A stretch of DNA of 64,000 bases from an uncultured Arachnia sp. (GTDB taxonomy: Bacteria; Actinomycetota; Actinomycetes; Propionibacteriales; Propionibacteriaceae), in the NCBI GenBank assembly GCA_947493995.1, contig CANLTJ010000008.1, forward strand, positions 62,001 through 126,000, in the 5' to 3' direction. Positions 1 through 9,875 of the stretch are shown here, piece by piece. Every line of letters begins with the position of its first letter. The stretch's first letter is position 1. The notes below the pieces were generated by a model, which was not told where the DNA came from, did not search any database, and saw only the letters and a list, made by a program, of their open reading frames with translations. Position numbers and translations under genes: made by a program.

Positions 1-2447
1 CAGCCGAGGCGGCGGTAGCCCGCCGTGAGCAGCCGGTCACGGACGTAATCCATCGTGTCGGCATACTGCGTGAAGACAACCACCGACGAGTACGTGTTCA
101 GCGCCTCGGTCACGTCCGCGACGAGTTTGCTGGCCTTGCTGTCCTCGCCGGTGATGCTGTCCAAATCTTGGAGGAATGACTTTAGTTCGACTATCTCGTC
201 GCGAAGTCGATCGGCCATCGTGTCGAACACCTCCGGCTCGAACAGCGAGCCCTCGACATCTATGTTGTCGTCGTCGGTGAGAAGCTCAGCGAGGTTCTTT
301 CCATCCTCCAGCACACTCAGTCGACGGCGAAGAGACCGTTTGATCGCTTCGAACGACGAGGTCAGTCGGCGGCGATAGACGGTCATGATGAACCCGAGCG
401 CCTGATTGCCCGCCTCGGCCATGTAAGCGTTGTAGTGGCGGCGGATGTACTCCTCGATCCGCTCATACAAGCGTCGCTCGTTCGGTTGCAGAGGGATGAA
501 CTCGTCTTTGACGTGGCGATACGGGATGACCACATCGTCAGGGATGATCCCCGCTGCCTGGTACTCGCGCATGGTCTTTCGTGTGTTGCGGAAGACACGA
601 TCCCGCATCGGAGTGTGGCGACGGAGCCACTTGTCCATCCACTCGGAGGTCTCGTTCGGGAACTTGGCCTTCAGGTCGGCGCTCGGCGGGTTCCCGGCTA
701 GAGCCGTGACCACGTACGCTCCCGTCCAGCCGAGTGCGTCGTCGATCTCCCGTTCGAGGTCAGCGTCCCGCTCGGCCTGTGGGTCGGCGAAGTAGTCCTC
801 CAACATCGCGCACAACAGGTCCCAGTGCCGGTGCATCGGGTCGATTGCGAGCAGCTTGAAGTACCGAATGAAGTCGTCGGCGCTGACGCCCCACCGACCC
901 TTGAGCCCGAGCAGGGAGATCAAGTCCCAGGCTTCATGTGGGTTCATCTGCATCGGTGTTGCCGTGGCGAGGTACAGCGCCCGCCACATCTCCTTGTCGC
1001 GCATCTCTTGAAGTAGCGCCAGCAATGAGTTCGGAGTGTCGGTCGGCTTGGAGCCGCGTCGCCGGGCGTGATGAGCCTCGTCAACCAGGACAACGTCCCA
1101 TGGTCCGGCGTCGAGTATCTGCCGCCGGCGGTCGCGACGGCGAGCAAGGTGCGACGAAGCGAGCACGATGGGGAACGCGGACCACGGATTCGCGTTCGGA
1201 TCGACCGGGATCGGCGCATCGCAGCGATCTACGAAAGCACCCTTGTCGAAGCGTGCCACATCGAGGTTCATCTTCTCGTGGAGTTCCTCTTGCCACTGCT
1301 TCATCACGGAGGCGGGGACGAGCAGCAGCGCCTTCTTCGCCCGGCCTGATGTGAAGAGTTCGCGGAGGACCATGCCCGCTTCCACAGTCTTGCCGAGCCC
1401 AACCTCATCGGCGAGCAGGTAGCCGCGCGGGTAGGTGCTCACGACACGGCTGATGAGCTCCGCTTGGTGCGGGAGAGGCTGCGCCCATGCCGATCCGACG
1501 CCCGTCCAGGGCGATGCGGTGGGTGCATCGCGCAGTGCGACGAGCTCGTCCCATGCTGCCTCGACATCGAACTCCTCGGTGTCCTCTCCGGACGAGGTCG
1601 GCGTCTCCAGAGGTGGCAAGACAACGCCGGGTGGAAGCGGCGGTGTCTCGGGGGCCTGCTCGATGAGGTGCTTCCGCACTGCCGACGGCAGGTCTATGAC
1701 TGCCCATCCTGCATCAGCGTTGTCGGTCCAGTGCTTTTCGAAGTCGAGCACCTTGTGGACACCCAGGTAGTCCCAGATCGGCACATTCCAGGATGGGTAG
1801 GCGTCGAACGTCTCATGGTTCCTCGCCCAGGCCGTCACCGACGAGTTGTTCGATCCGTTGAAGGCGACTCGATTCCCGTACCGATCCGCGAAGATGCCGT
1901 ACTTGGTGTGGAAGTAGCGTCCCGACTGTAGGTGCGTCAGCAGCTCACCGTCTTCTCCCCTTGGGACACCGACGCGAATCTCAAGCCTGTCCGTGGCGAC
2001 CATCCACGCGAGCACGCTCAGATGTTCGCTCTGAACGATCCACGCCCCGGCAAGGCCCGGGTCGGCGAGCAGCCTTTCCGCCACTACGTCGTCGAGCGGC
2101 TTGCCCTCGATGACGGCGTCCACGTCTCGCTGCGCGAGCTGCGCCCCAACGATTAGGCGCATCTTCCCGCCGTTCGCGAGGAAGTGGGCCGTGCCCTGTG
2201 CTGCGTACTGAAGCTCGGACGCTGACCAGTAGCCTACGGCTCTGTCGTAGGTCACCGCCCGAGACAGCAACGGAAGATAGAACGTCTCGAAAGGGTGGTC
2301 ATCCGGCGAGTAGGTTGCTCCGAGATCAACAGATTGGAACGAATCCGGCGACGAAATAGAGTCGCCCGAGAACAGCTCAGGACTCGCCGGTCCGCCAGGT
2401 GGCGCCGGCGATCCAGGTGATAGAGCGTCGCTGTCGTCCGGGGTCAT
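1..2447 (-). CDS. PLD-nuclease / SNF2-type helicase of a defence operon (3' end beyond window)
   Basis: An uninterrupted minus-strand reading frame starts at ATG 2447 and is still open at base 1, giving about 815 visible residues. Near residue 178 is a phospholipase-D-type nuclease motif (HTKYGIFAD, then NGSNN). Near residue 350 is a Walker A/motif I (DEVGLGKT), near 457 the motif II box DEAHH, and near 498 a motif III-like TATPMQ. The last visible residues (VVFTQYADTMDYV) match SNF2 motif V, so only the end of the helicase C-lobe is missing. The start codon lies one base beyond the stop of the methylase gene, so the genes are co-transcribed. In helicase-methylase-ATPase anti-phage systems such a protein is expected to translocate on and cut foreign DNA; that role is inferred from family and context. 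Motifs are clear; the exact system name is from memory. Confidence 0.9.
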   Translation of the reverse strand, partial: MTPDDSDALSPGSPAPPGGPASPELFSGDSISSPDSFQSVDLGATYSPDDHPFETFYLPLLSRAVTYDRAVGYWSASELQYAAQGTAHFLANGGKMRLIVGAQLAQRDVDAVIEGKPLDDVVAERLLADPGLAGAWIVQSEHLSVLAWMVATDRLEIRVGVPRGEDGELLTHLQSGRYFHTKYGIFADRYGNRVAFNGSNNSSVTAWARNHETFDAYPSWNVPIWDYLGVHKVLDFEKHWTDNADAGWAVIDLPSAVRKHLIEQAPETPPLPPGVVLPPLETPTSSGEDTEEFDVEAAWDELVALRDAPTASPWTGVGSAWAQPLPHQAELISRVVSTYPRGYLLADEVGLGKTVEAGMVLRELFTSGRAKKALLLVPASVMKQWQEELHEKMNLDVARFDKGAFVDRCDAPIPVDPNANPWSAFPIVLASSHLARRRDRRRQILDAGPWDVVLVDEAHHARRRGSKPTDTPNSLLALLQEMRDKEMWRALYLATATPMQMNPHEAWDLISLLGLKGRWGVSADDFIRYFKLLAIDPMHRHWDLLCAMLEDYFADPQAERDADLEREIDDALGWTGAYVVTALAGNPPSADLKAKFPNETSEWMDKWLRRHTPMRDRVFRNTRKTMREYQAAGIIPDDVVIPYRHVKDEFIPLQPNERRLYERIEEYIRRHYNAYMAEAGNQALGFIMTVYRRRLTSSFEAIKRSLRRRLSVLEDGKNLAELLTDDDNIDVEGSLFEPEVFDTMADRLRDEIVELKSFLQDLDSITGEDSKASKLVADVTEALNTYSSVVVFTQYADTMDYVRDRLLTAGYRRLG

Positions 2448-2448
2448 G

Positions 2449-5355
2449 TCACTCCACGTCGAACAGCGTGTTCTCATTGGGGTCTATCGGTGCGGCCATC
2501 TCCTCCGCCTCCGGTAGAACCACATCATCGAAGTAGAGGGTGCAGAGTGTGTCGATGAGCCCAGCCTCCGGCACCACCCAAGCACCTTTGACCTTGGTAC
2601 GTGGGATCGCGTTCGCCAGACCTTGCAGGGTGGAAATGAACCCGGCGTCGCTGGTGTAACCATGGCGATCGAGGAACCGCTTTGCAGCCTGCTGGCCGTC
2701 CACCTCGGCGATGTAGAGCGCAGTGTCAACAGCGTCGATGACGAACTCGAACGACGACGCTTCCGGCGTTACACCAGGCAGTCCAGAGTCTGCTTCCCGA
2801 CGTAGTCGTTCCTTGGGTGTCAGGAGTTTGACCTTGCCAGATGCCTTCGAGACGATCTTCGCGCGTTCCAGCTCATCGACGTCCAACCCGCCTACTGCGA
2901 GGGCGAGTAGGCGTGCTGTGTCGAAGGGGAACTCACGCGCACCGAACGTGTCCCACGCCAAGAGAACAAAGTCGGTGAGGCCATCCACCTTTGCGGCCTG
3001 TCCGACGAGGCGGGAACGGCGAAGGTCCACGATCTCCTCGCGCGCCAGAGCCAGTGCGTCTTCGGGTCGGAGCAACTGGTCTCGTCCATCAGCGTCTGGA
3101 GTCGACGAGTAGACGGGCCAGTTCTGTGAGATCACGGACAGCGTTGGGCCGTACGTCGAGAGGAGAAGGTCAACGCCGTCAATCCCATCATGTTGGAATC
3201 GCGTGGCGGCTTCGCGTGCCGCTTGGCGGATGTCGTACTCGATGTCATCGAGATAGACGTTGTGATAGTCATCGCGGTCGGCGCGCTTTCGACAGACCAG
3301 CATGATCGTCGAAGCGGCAGAGTTCATGTTGGCTTGATGGAGCGAGACCTCGGCTTCTGTGTTCACCGGCCAAGATGTTTCGATGGTGAAGCCGGCCTGA
3401 AGAAGGCCCATACCCAGGGTGTCCCATGCTTCGGCGCGCTTGTGGGTAAACATGACGGACAGGACGCCGTCCTCAGCGAGAACCCGCCGCGATTCGGAGA
3501 AGATGGATGTCATCTTCGTCTCATAGTCCAGGTCGGCGAGTGCCTTCTTCCGCTTCCCCATCATCGCGAACCGGGCGGGATTGGCGACTGCCTCGTTGTC
3601 CTTGTCAGTGAGGTCATCGTGGAAGTAGTCCGGTACGAGCCGCCCAAGCGTTCTCTTCTCCCAGACGTAGAAGTAATCAGCGAGTTCGGCGTACATCACG
3701 TTGTCGTAGTACGGCGGGTCCATGCAGATGTGAGTCACAGAGCCATCAGCGAGCGTGAGACTCGCTGCGCTGCCTTGGGTGACAGTGACCTGGCGCTCAA
3801 GGCGCTCGGTCTTGCCCAGCTCCGCGGCACCGGTCTCATCTAGGAGGCGCGCGATCCCGCCGTATGCGTCCTCCAACTGGTCGAGACACCATGAGTACAG
3901 CGCCGTGGCACCCTCGAACTCTGCGAACGTCCACTTGAAAGCGAAGTCGTGTCGGTCGAAGACGCTCCTCATCTTCTGCCGTGACACGTCCCAGGACGAG
4001 AGGCGCGAGTTCCAGTTGAGCGCCTTGCCCTGCATAAGCGCCAACTCGAACAGAACATCTTCTGCTCCCGCGCCGAGCTCGTTTCGCACTTCGGGGATCA
4101 GCCGGGCGAACTCCTCGCCGAACGTGCCATGGACCAGCGCCTGCCTGGGCGTATAGAAGTCGATCCAGCGTTCGAGACCGTAGTTCTTCGGGCGGAGGTC
4201 GTTGCCGTCGGGGAAATCCTCGGTGGGAAGGATACCGCTCGAAAGCCATGCATCCTTGACCTGACAAAAATGGCGACCCGCTGCGTCAAGTGCTTCGCGG
4301 TCGCGCTCGTTCGGCGCCCTGAATGTGCGCTCGCCTGACGGCTTGCGAACGGCGACAGCGTAAAGGACTTGCGTCATCTGGCCGTTCTGGGCCGCCTCTT
4401 TGATGTAGTTCCCCTCGATAACCAGGTTGTCGTATGGAGAGACCGCTTTGCCCCGCGCCATAGTGCCGGCGCTGGCATCAAGCTTGTCTACGGCCCGGCC
4501 GAGCGTGACCTCGAAGCGTGGCTCCCGTAGCTCCGTCCCGTCGATAGACGTGACCATTCGGACTGCGGCCTCCTTGCCCGCTGTCTTGCGGAGCCACTTG
4601 TCCGTAAGAAGTGGCACGAGCTGACCCGTACGCGGGCATGGAACAGCGTTTGCGAACAAGTAAGTTGCGACAACCTCGCCCTCGCCGCTCGGGAAGAACT
4701 CCTTTAGGCGCTTCTCCACGCGATTGACGAGAATGCCGCCCCACTTCTTGATTTCGGGTACCAGGTCGAGACCCCGGGTTGCAGGTATCTCGACGCCTGC
4801 CTTCAGCACACTGGCCGCGACTCCGTTGAGGTCGTTCGCAACGACAGGTAGCCCCAGTCGACTCGCAGCCCACGGGATTGAACCTCCACCCGCAGTGGGG
4901 TCAGCGACTACGGGCAGTGCGCCCCAAGTGCGACGAAGGAGAGCGTGCAGGAGATCAATGTCGTTCCTCGGGATCGCGTTACGGAAAGCCTGGCGGTATG
5001 TGTAGGGATTCGCCACCCGGACGCCGCTAGCAACCGCCGCATCGTAGATCCGTCGAGCGGAGATCGGATCACCCCAGATTCCTACAAGGCGGAGCAACCA
5101 ACCTCGGTATGCAGATTCGGTGCGTACTTCCGGCGCGTCCGGGAACGATTGGGCCAGCTCTTCGGTCCATGCCGGCATGACGCCAGCGAGTGCGACAGCG
5201 GCAGAGGCCACAAGGGGTCGACGAGCCCACCAGATGTGAAGGAACGAGAGCGGTGGTAGGGCGGAGGCCGCTCCGCGCTCTCGCCGCGACTCGATTCCGA
5301 GTTCTGCGACGGGTAGCCAGTCCTCGATGAGGACCCGTGGTCTTGAAGTAGTCAC
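2449..5355 (-). CDS. DUF1156 family DNA methylase (anti-phage associated)
   Basis: 968 aa. The N-terminus carries the DUF1156 signature (EDWLPV...SFLHIWWARRP, residues 11-47). S-adenosylmethionine motif I is DPTAGGGS (about 152-159) and the catalytic motif IV is DPPY (about 545), as in N6-adenine or N4-cytosine methyltransferases. The family is known as the modification subunit that travels with DUF499 ATPases and SNF2 helicases in anti-phage operons. The start used is GTG 5355, nine bases after the upstream gene; the downstream helicase starts one base past its stop. The likely role is marking host DNA so the partner helicase/nuclease spares it, which is inference. The specificity cannot be read from sequence. 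Confidence 0.9.
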   Translation of the reverse strand: MTTSRPRVLIEDWLPVAELGIESRRERGAASALPPLSFLHIWWARRPLVASAAVALAGVMPAWTEELAQSFPDAPEVRTESAYRGWLLRLVGIWGDPISARRIYDAAVASGVRVANPYTYRQAFRNAIPRNDIDLLHALLRRTWGALPVVADPTAGGGSIPWAASRLGLPVVANDLNGVAASVLKAGVEIPATRGLDLVPEIKKWGGILVNRVEKRLKEFFPSGEGEVVATYLFANAVPCPRTGQLVPLLTDKWLRKTAGKEAAVRMVTSIDGTELREPRFEVTLGRAVDKLDASAGTMARGKAVSPYDNLVIEGNYIKEAAQNGQMTQVLYAVAVRKPSGERTFRAPNERDREALDAAGRHFCQVKDAWLSSGILPTEDFPDGNDLRPKNYGLERWIDFYTPRQALVHGTFGEEFARLIPEVRNELGAGAEDVLFELALMQGKALNWNSRLSSWDVSRQKMRSVFDRHDFAFKWTFAEFEGATALYSWCLDQLEDAYGGIARLLDETGAAELGKTERLERQVTVTQGSAASLTLADGSVTHICMDPPYYDNVMYAELADYFYVWEKRTLGRLVPDYFHDDLTDKDNEAVANPARFAMMGKRKKALADLDYETKMTSIFSESRRVLAEDGVLSVMFTHKRAEAWDTLGMGLLQAGFTIETSWPVNTEAEVSLHQANMNSAASTIMLVCRKRADRDDYHNVYLDDIEYDIRQAAREAATRFQHDGIDGVDLLLSTYGPTLSVISQNWPVYSSTPDADGRDQLLRPEDALALAREEIVDLRRSRLVGQAAKVDGLTDFVLLAWDTFGAREFPFDTARLLALAVGGLDVDELERAKIVSKASGKVKLLTPKERLRREADSGLPGVTPEASSFEFVIDAVDTALYIAEVDGQQAAKRFLDRHGYTSDAGFISTLQGLANAIPRTKVKGAWVVPEAGLIDTLCTLYFDDVVLPEAEEMAAPIDPNENTLFDVE

Positions 5356-5364
5356 GTCGTGTCC

Positions 5365-5835
5365 TTAGTCGGCGAGGAGGGTTCGGAGTGCCTTGCGGGC
5401 GCGGTTGCCATCGAGTCCCATGCACTTGGAGTACCAGTAGTAGGTCTCTTCGACGCTCATGGCATTGATTCCGGCGACAAGCGCCCGAACTCGCTCATGC
5501 TTGGCAATGGGCTGTGTCGCGAGCAACACCAGCCCCAGACGGACTCCCTCGGCTTCGCCAAGGCGGATGGGCGCTTTGCGTTTGAAGGCCAGCACGCTCG
5601 GCTGGTGGCCTGCTTTGCGAACCGCGACGAAAAGCGCATCGACCACACGGCCGGCCTGAACGGGCGTCGCGATGCTTACGGGAGTGGTCATTGCGCCGCC
5701 GTTCTCCCCAAATGTCTCCTCAAGGGTCACACCAAACGTCTCGCCTCGACCCGGCGTCACGACCAGTCGGAACCCTCGGACCCCTTCCACGAGCGCGAGA
5801 TGGGATGCGGGGCGGAACCGCTTGACGGCGCTCAC
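5365..5835 (-). CDS. small third component of the DUF499/DUF1156 defence operon, function unknown
   Basis: 156 aa starting at GTG 5835, which overlaps the DUF499 stop by four bases (GTGA) and so implies translational coupling; a longer reading frame extending upstream is a shadow of DUF499. The protein has no catalytic motif I recognise. The middle is basic and the C-terminus (EETYYWYSKCMG...RKALRTLLAD) looks helical. In related operons a small protein (DUF3780 or a similar family) sits at this position, but I cannot assign it to a named family. It is probably a structural or adaptor subunit. Confidence 0.75.
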   Translation of the reverse strand: MSAVKRFRPASHLALVEGVRGFRLVVTPGRGETFGVTLEETFGENGGAMTTPVSIATPVQAGRVVDALFVAVRKAGHQPSVLAFKRKAPIRLGEAEGVRLGLVLLATQPIAKHERVRALVAGINAMSVEETYYWYSKCMGLDGNRARKALRTLLAD

Positions 5836-8800
5836 TTGGTCACCTCGGCCGTCATGGTGGTGCTCTTCATGCCGAGGTTCTTGACGACGGTGTGAATCTG
5901 GCCGAACTGAGCATCGGTGATGTCCAGAGCGGGGGCGAAACGGAAGACGAGGGTGACCTCGCCCGCGACCTTGTTCGCTCCGGCGATGGCCTTCTTCACA
6001 TGGTTGTACGCGGACTGGAAGTCTTGACGGTCGGCGGTGCCCTGGAACTGGACTCCGCCAGTGACTCCCTTGAACTCGGCGCGGATCGTCGCACGAACGG
6101 TGATGTTCTGCTTCTGCAACATGCCAAGCGCTGCCACGGCGAGGTCGATGTCGCTGGTGCCGGATGCTTCGTCGGCGGTCACCTTCAACGTCATCGTGCT
6201 CACGGTCGGCACCGTAAAGTCCGAAATCTGATCGAGAAGGCTCTGCATTGCCGCGCCGCCAGGGCCAGCTGCGTTGAAGGTTTTCGAGTTCGGGGTGCGG
6301 GTCGGCACCTCGATCTCCTGCGCATCGGCTGCTTCCCGACTGAGGATGCGCAGGCCGTCGAGCCCCTTGTCCTTGATCGCGGATGGCGACAGCGCCCGGA
6401 CGCCTGGTGCGGGCTCTGCATCGAGCACAACGAACCACTTGTAGTCGCTGGCTTGTACCGCAGTGGCGAGCAGCTCGAGGACGTCCGTCTTGGTGGGCTC
6501 ACCGCCGCACTGGGCTTCGAGGCGCGAGCGTATCTCGGCTCCGGTGAGGTCATCGTTCGTGATGACGGCACGCAAGTCGGTCTGGGTCGGCTTGCGAACG
6601 AGTAGACCTCGTGACTGTGCTTCGGAAGCAGTCATCACCTCGGCGTCAGGTTTCATCTCGGGCGAGAACCCGGCCATCGTGCTTGCCGTGTAAGTCTTCC
6701 CCGTGCCTGCGTCGTAGTAGACCCAGTTCTCGTTCTTCACGCCGTTGACGATCGCTTCGCGAATCAGGTTTGGGTTGCGGACGATCTGGATCGTGTGGTC
6801 TGTCCAGAAGTAGTCGGCGATCGAGCGTGTGGTGGCGGAGTTTGCAGCGTGCCAGGTCTTCGACCGGAGGTACGAGGCAGTGAACGGACTGCTCCGAATC
6901 TTGTCCTCGTCTTCGAGCAAACTCAATACCGCTGAGGTCGCATTCTTCGTGTCCCCTTGCGCCTGAGCCGGGAGCTCACGGTGGCGGAGGTACCCGGTCG
7001 CCTTGTCCCCAGAGGGAAAGTAGATGTGCTTGTAGCAGCGGGTCACCGCGATACGGGCGTTGAGCGTGGCTTCCTTGTTGTAGACCTCGACCTTCTTGCG
7101 CACCTCGTCGCTGAACTGTGCGAGCCGAGCGGCGTCGCTGGCGAGGTTGTTGGATGCAATCAAAGCTCGTGCTCGGTCTTTCAGCACCTCGATTTGCTCT
7201 TCATCGGGGACTGCAAACACCACAGCATTGCGGTAGGTCCGCGGGCTGCCGACGGAGCCGACCTTGTCCAGCATTTCAACGACTGCGGAAGGTGGCTGCT
7301 CTGCGCTCTTCTGCGTGACAGCCACGACGTTGTAGTCAAGTACGACCACTCGTAGCCCGGCTTCGTCGTGAACCTCGGCGGGACCCGACGGGAAGTGCAC
7401 AGCTTTGGCGCCACCATCGTTGGCGAACGCGTTGCGGATGAGAGTGTCGACCATCGCCGCAACAGCAGTATTGGCGACGTTGCGCTTCTCGGTCTCGATG
7501 ATGGCGTTGACGTTCGGCTCGATGTTGAAGCGCCACCGCCCCCCGTCGAACGATAGATGCCAGAAGACTTTCTCGGATTCCGTGAGTGCTTTCTCGAAGA
7601 TGGCGGTGTCTTCGCCTGGGCGGAGCGTGCCGACGATCCAGTCGTTGCGGCCTGCTCCTGCGGTCGCCACCATTTCAAGCGAATGTGTGAATACGGTGCG
7701 TGCGACGCGGGTGGTGTAGGCAGGTTTGCCAGGAAAGACATCCGCGTCCACCGCTGCGGAGTGCGACTGTTTGCCTGCGAAGTCTCCCTCGGCCACAGAC
7801 GCGTACTCGGACCGTCCGAGACCATCCGTGAGGTGGTTCAGCACCGGGTCGTTGTCGTAGTCGATGTCACCAACGTTGATGATCGCGGTGTCATCATTCG
7901 TCGCGTAGATGTGTGCCACAACCTCAGCCAGCAACTTCAACGCGCCTCTTGCTCGCTGGAATCGTGTGATGTTGCCAAGGCGCTTGTCCAGGACACGGAC
8001 GAGCTCGGGGTGGAACGGGTACGTCTTGGTGACCAGCTCGCCGTAGGTCGCAGGATGTTCGGCACCGCCCGCCAACTGCTCGGTCTTGCCGAGTGTCTCG
8101 TACAGGTCTCGGTAGGCGTCACCAGCAGCGGTCGCGGCAGTTTGATCGACAGAGGCAAAGATGCGCTTCTTGAGGATTTCGCCGATCTCGTTGTCGTCGG
8201 CAGGGCGGATCACCGCGGACGGTTGCACGGCGCGGGTCAGTACGTCCCCAGTCTCTTCCGCTGCCTTGACGGAGGCGGCGTTCGCCGCGTCGGCCCGTTC
8301 TTTCTCGTCGCCGGTGAGGTCGCTGATCTCGGTGGTCTCTGCACCGAAGGCGTTGGTGGTGGCAGCCAGGGTGATGATGACTGAGACTCGATTGGTCGGG
8401 TCAGACGCTACTTCGAACAGGTTCCCCAGGAACACCGGGATCGCGCGGGCCATGCGGCGCACGTCCTCGCTGCCCGAGGAGGACACCGCTCGCAGGTACT
8501 TGGCGATCTCGTCCACGATGACGATCGTTGGCCTGCCGCCGAACACCGCCTTGAGGGTGCCTGTTCCCGGCGCCGTGCGCTCGGCGTCATTGGCAGCCAT
8601 CGCCGAGAAGGCGTTGTCACCGATCTGAGCGGCCATCTCGCCCCACAGCGTGTAGGTGCGGTGGCCATCGGTGTCGACACCGGCGGTGGGGTCGAGAGCA
8701 TCGCCGACGAGCGCTGCAACCTGAACAGCGCCGTCCGGAAGCAGGTTTGGGTCGATGAACTCTGCGATGTTGGCGGGTCGAGCCCCGCCGGCAAGGTGGT

Positions 8801-9110
8801 AGACCGCTGTGAGGCCGTGGGTCTTGCCGCCGCCAAAGGAGGTGGTGGGTCGCAAGACCCCGTTCTCTCCCGCCACGCCTTTCGCCCCAGTGATACGACC
8901 GAAGGTCTTGGTGAGAAGGGTCTTCAACCCGGAAGTCGGGTAGGTCTGCGCGAAGAAGGCCTCGGCGTCGCCGTACACCGGGTAGTGCTCGGCGTCACGT
9001 ACAACCTTGTCGAGCTGTGCAGCGAAGTGGTTGTCGGCGAGACCGCCCTGCAGCACGTCGTCTCGCGGCACGCAAGAGGTGCGCAGCGGGATCAAGCTCA
9101 AGTCGCTCAT
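5832..9110 (-). CDS. DUF499 domain AAA+ ATPase (anti-phage associated)
   Basis: 1092 aa. Walker A is SFGGGKTH at about residue 91-98 and Walker B is TIVIVDEIAKYL at about 195-206, the arrangement seen in DUF499 proteins. The long C-terminal part has no enzymatic motif I recognise and ends in repeated beta-rich segments (TLKVTADEA, VTLVFRFAP). DUF499 ATPases occur with DUF1156 methylases and helicases in defence islands; this one is the second gene of the operon, 59 bp after the HTH gene, and overlaps the next gene by four bases. It is probably the large NTP-driven sensor or assembly subunit, an inference. ATG 9110 is the only sensible start. Confidence 0.9.
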   Translation of the reverse strand: MSDLSLIPLRTSCVPRDDVLQGGLADNHFAAQLDKVVRDAEHYPVYGDAEAFFAQTYPTSGLKTLLTKTFGRITGAKGVAGENGVLRPTTSFGGGKTHGLTAVYHLAGGARPANIAEFIDPNLLPDGAVQVAALVGDALDPTAGVDTDGHRTYTLWGEMAAQIGDNAFSAMAANDAERTAPGTGTLKAVFGGRPTIVIVDEIAKYLRAVSSSGSEDVRRMARAIPVFLGNLFEVASDPTNRVSVIITLAATTNAFGAETTEISDLTGDEKERADAANAASVKAAEETGDVLTRAVQPSAVIRPADDNEIGEILKKRIFASVDQTAATAAGDAYRDLYETLGKTEQLAGGAEHPATYGELVTKTYPFHPELVRVLDKRLGNITRFQRARGALKLLAEVVAHIYATNDDTAIINVGDIDYDNDPVLNHLTDGLGRSEYASVAEGDFAGKQSHSAAVDADVFPGKPAYTTRVARTVFTHSLEMVATAGAGRNDWIVGTLRPGEDTAIFEKALTESEKVFWHLSFDGGRWRFNIEPNVNAIIETEKRNVANTAVAAMVDTLIRNAFANDGGAKAVHFPSGPAEVHDEAGLRVVVLDYNVVAVTQKSAEQPPSAVVEMLDKVGSVGSPRTYRNAVVFAVPDEEQIEVLKDRARALIASNNLASDAARLAQFSDEVRKKVEVYNKEATLNARIAVTRCYKHIYFPSGDKATGYLRHRELPAQAQGDTKNATSAVLSLLEDEDKIRSSPFTASYLRSKTWHAANSATTRSIADYFWTDHTIQIVRNPNLIREAIVNGVKNENWVYYDAGTGKTYTASTMAGFSPEMKPDAEVMTASEAQSRGLLVRKPTQTDLRAVITNDDLTGAEIRSRLEAQCGGEPTKTDVLELLATAVQASDYKWFVVLDAEPAPGVRALSPSAIKDKGLDGLRILSREAADAQEIEVPTRTPNSKTFNAAGPGGAAMQSLLDQISDFTVPTVSTMTLKVTADEASGTSDIDLAVAALGMLQKQNITVRATIRAEFKGVTGGVQFQGTADRQDFQSAYNHVKKAIAGANKVAGEVTLVFRFAPALDITDAQFGQIHTVVKNLGMKSTTMTAEVTK

Positions 9111-9169
9111 ATGTCTTCCTTCTCAAACCAGCCACAAGCGGAGGAGCGCGCGCTTCGCGACCTCGCGCG

Positions 9170-9358
9170 TCATTTGTCCCCCTCCGATGCAGCGTGGCCG
9201 TTTCGTACCCAGTCATCCACTTCGCTGGCATGGAACTTCCAGAGGCGCCCGACCTTGTGCGCGGGCATGGCCTTCTCGGCGATCCAGGTGTAGACGGTGT
9301 CTTTGGTGATCCCAAGGTGGGCGGCGATGTCGTCGGCAGACAGCCAAGGCTCAGCCAC
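9170..9358 (-). CDS. excisionase/MerR-type HTH DNA-binding protein
   Basis: 62 aa. It is a stand-alone winged HTH of the excisionase/AlpA (HTH_17) type: WLSADDIAAHLGITKDTVY, then GRLWKFHASEVDDWV. Such proteins bind DNA as Xis-like directionality factors or small regulators. It is the first gene of the minus-strand defence operon, 59 bp upstream of DUF499, which suggests control of that operon. An excision role for the element cannot be excluded because the integrase at 35.5 kb lacks an obvious adjacent partner. Confidence 0.8.
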   Translation of the reverse strand: MAEPWLSADDIAAHLGITKDTVYTWIAEKAMPAHKVGRLWKFHASEVDDWVRNGHAASEGDK

Positions 9359-9452
9359 GTTGGTCCTCCCTCGCTCCTTGGCCAGTCAGGCCAGCGGTCG
9401 CGAGCCTACCGGAGAGGCGCCGTTTGAGTTGGGTTTTTGCGGGCGTGGTGGG

Positions 9453-9713
9453 TCAAGGCGGGTCGCGTCGGGCCGAGAGCCACGTGGTCACTGCCTTCGG
9501 CCACCGGTCGGGGTCGGTGTTCCAGCAGAGGGTGTGGCTGGCGTCGAAGGTCTCTAGTTCGACCATGTCCGGGAGGCCGTCTCGGCGTGCCTGTGAGAGC
9601 TGGATCGACTCAAAGCCGTCTCGGGCGCCGTAGAGGATTGGGATCGATGTGCTGAGCTCTGCGGCTCGGGGTCGATCTTCAATCGAAGGAGCGAGGTGGG
9701 ATGCGGCCGACAA
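9453..9713 (-). pseudogene. C-terminal fragment of an alpha/beta hydrolase
   Basis: The translated fragment PILYGARDGF...FDASHTLCWNTDPDRWPKAV looks like the last third of an alpha/beta hydrolase, with the catalytic His in SHTLCW and an acidic turn before it. An in-frame stop lies just upstream, and the nucleophile elbow is absent, so this is a decayed remnant. The surrounding stretches (9359-9452 and 9714-9875) contain nothing else I can support. Confidence 0.4.
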
Positions 9714-9875
9714 CCCGACGGAGCATCTGGATTATCCGAAGACTTCGAGCAGCAAAACTCGGTGAAGCGGCGAGCCTGTCGGCAGGTACTCAGCGGGAAT
9801 GTCGGTTTCACCGCCAATGGTCCGTCGCTTGCGCAGGCGTTTCCGGGTGTGAAGCGGGTTGGGAAGTAGGACCTT

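Noticed and set aside
5836-6438. Longer version of the small defence-operon protein starting at 6438
   Set aside because: The extra N-terminal part is Arg/His-rich shadow of DUF499; the GTGA overlap start at 5835 is far more likely.
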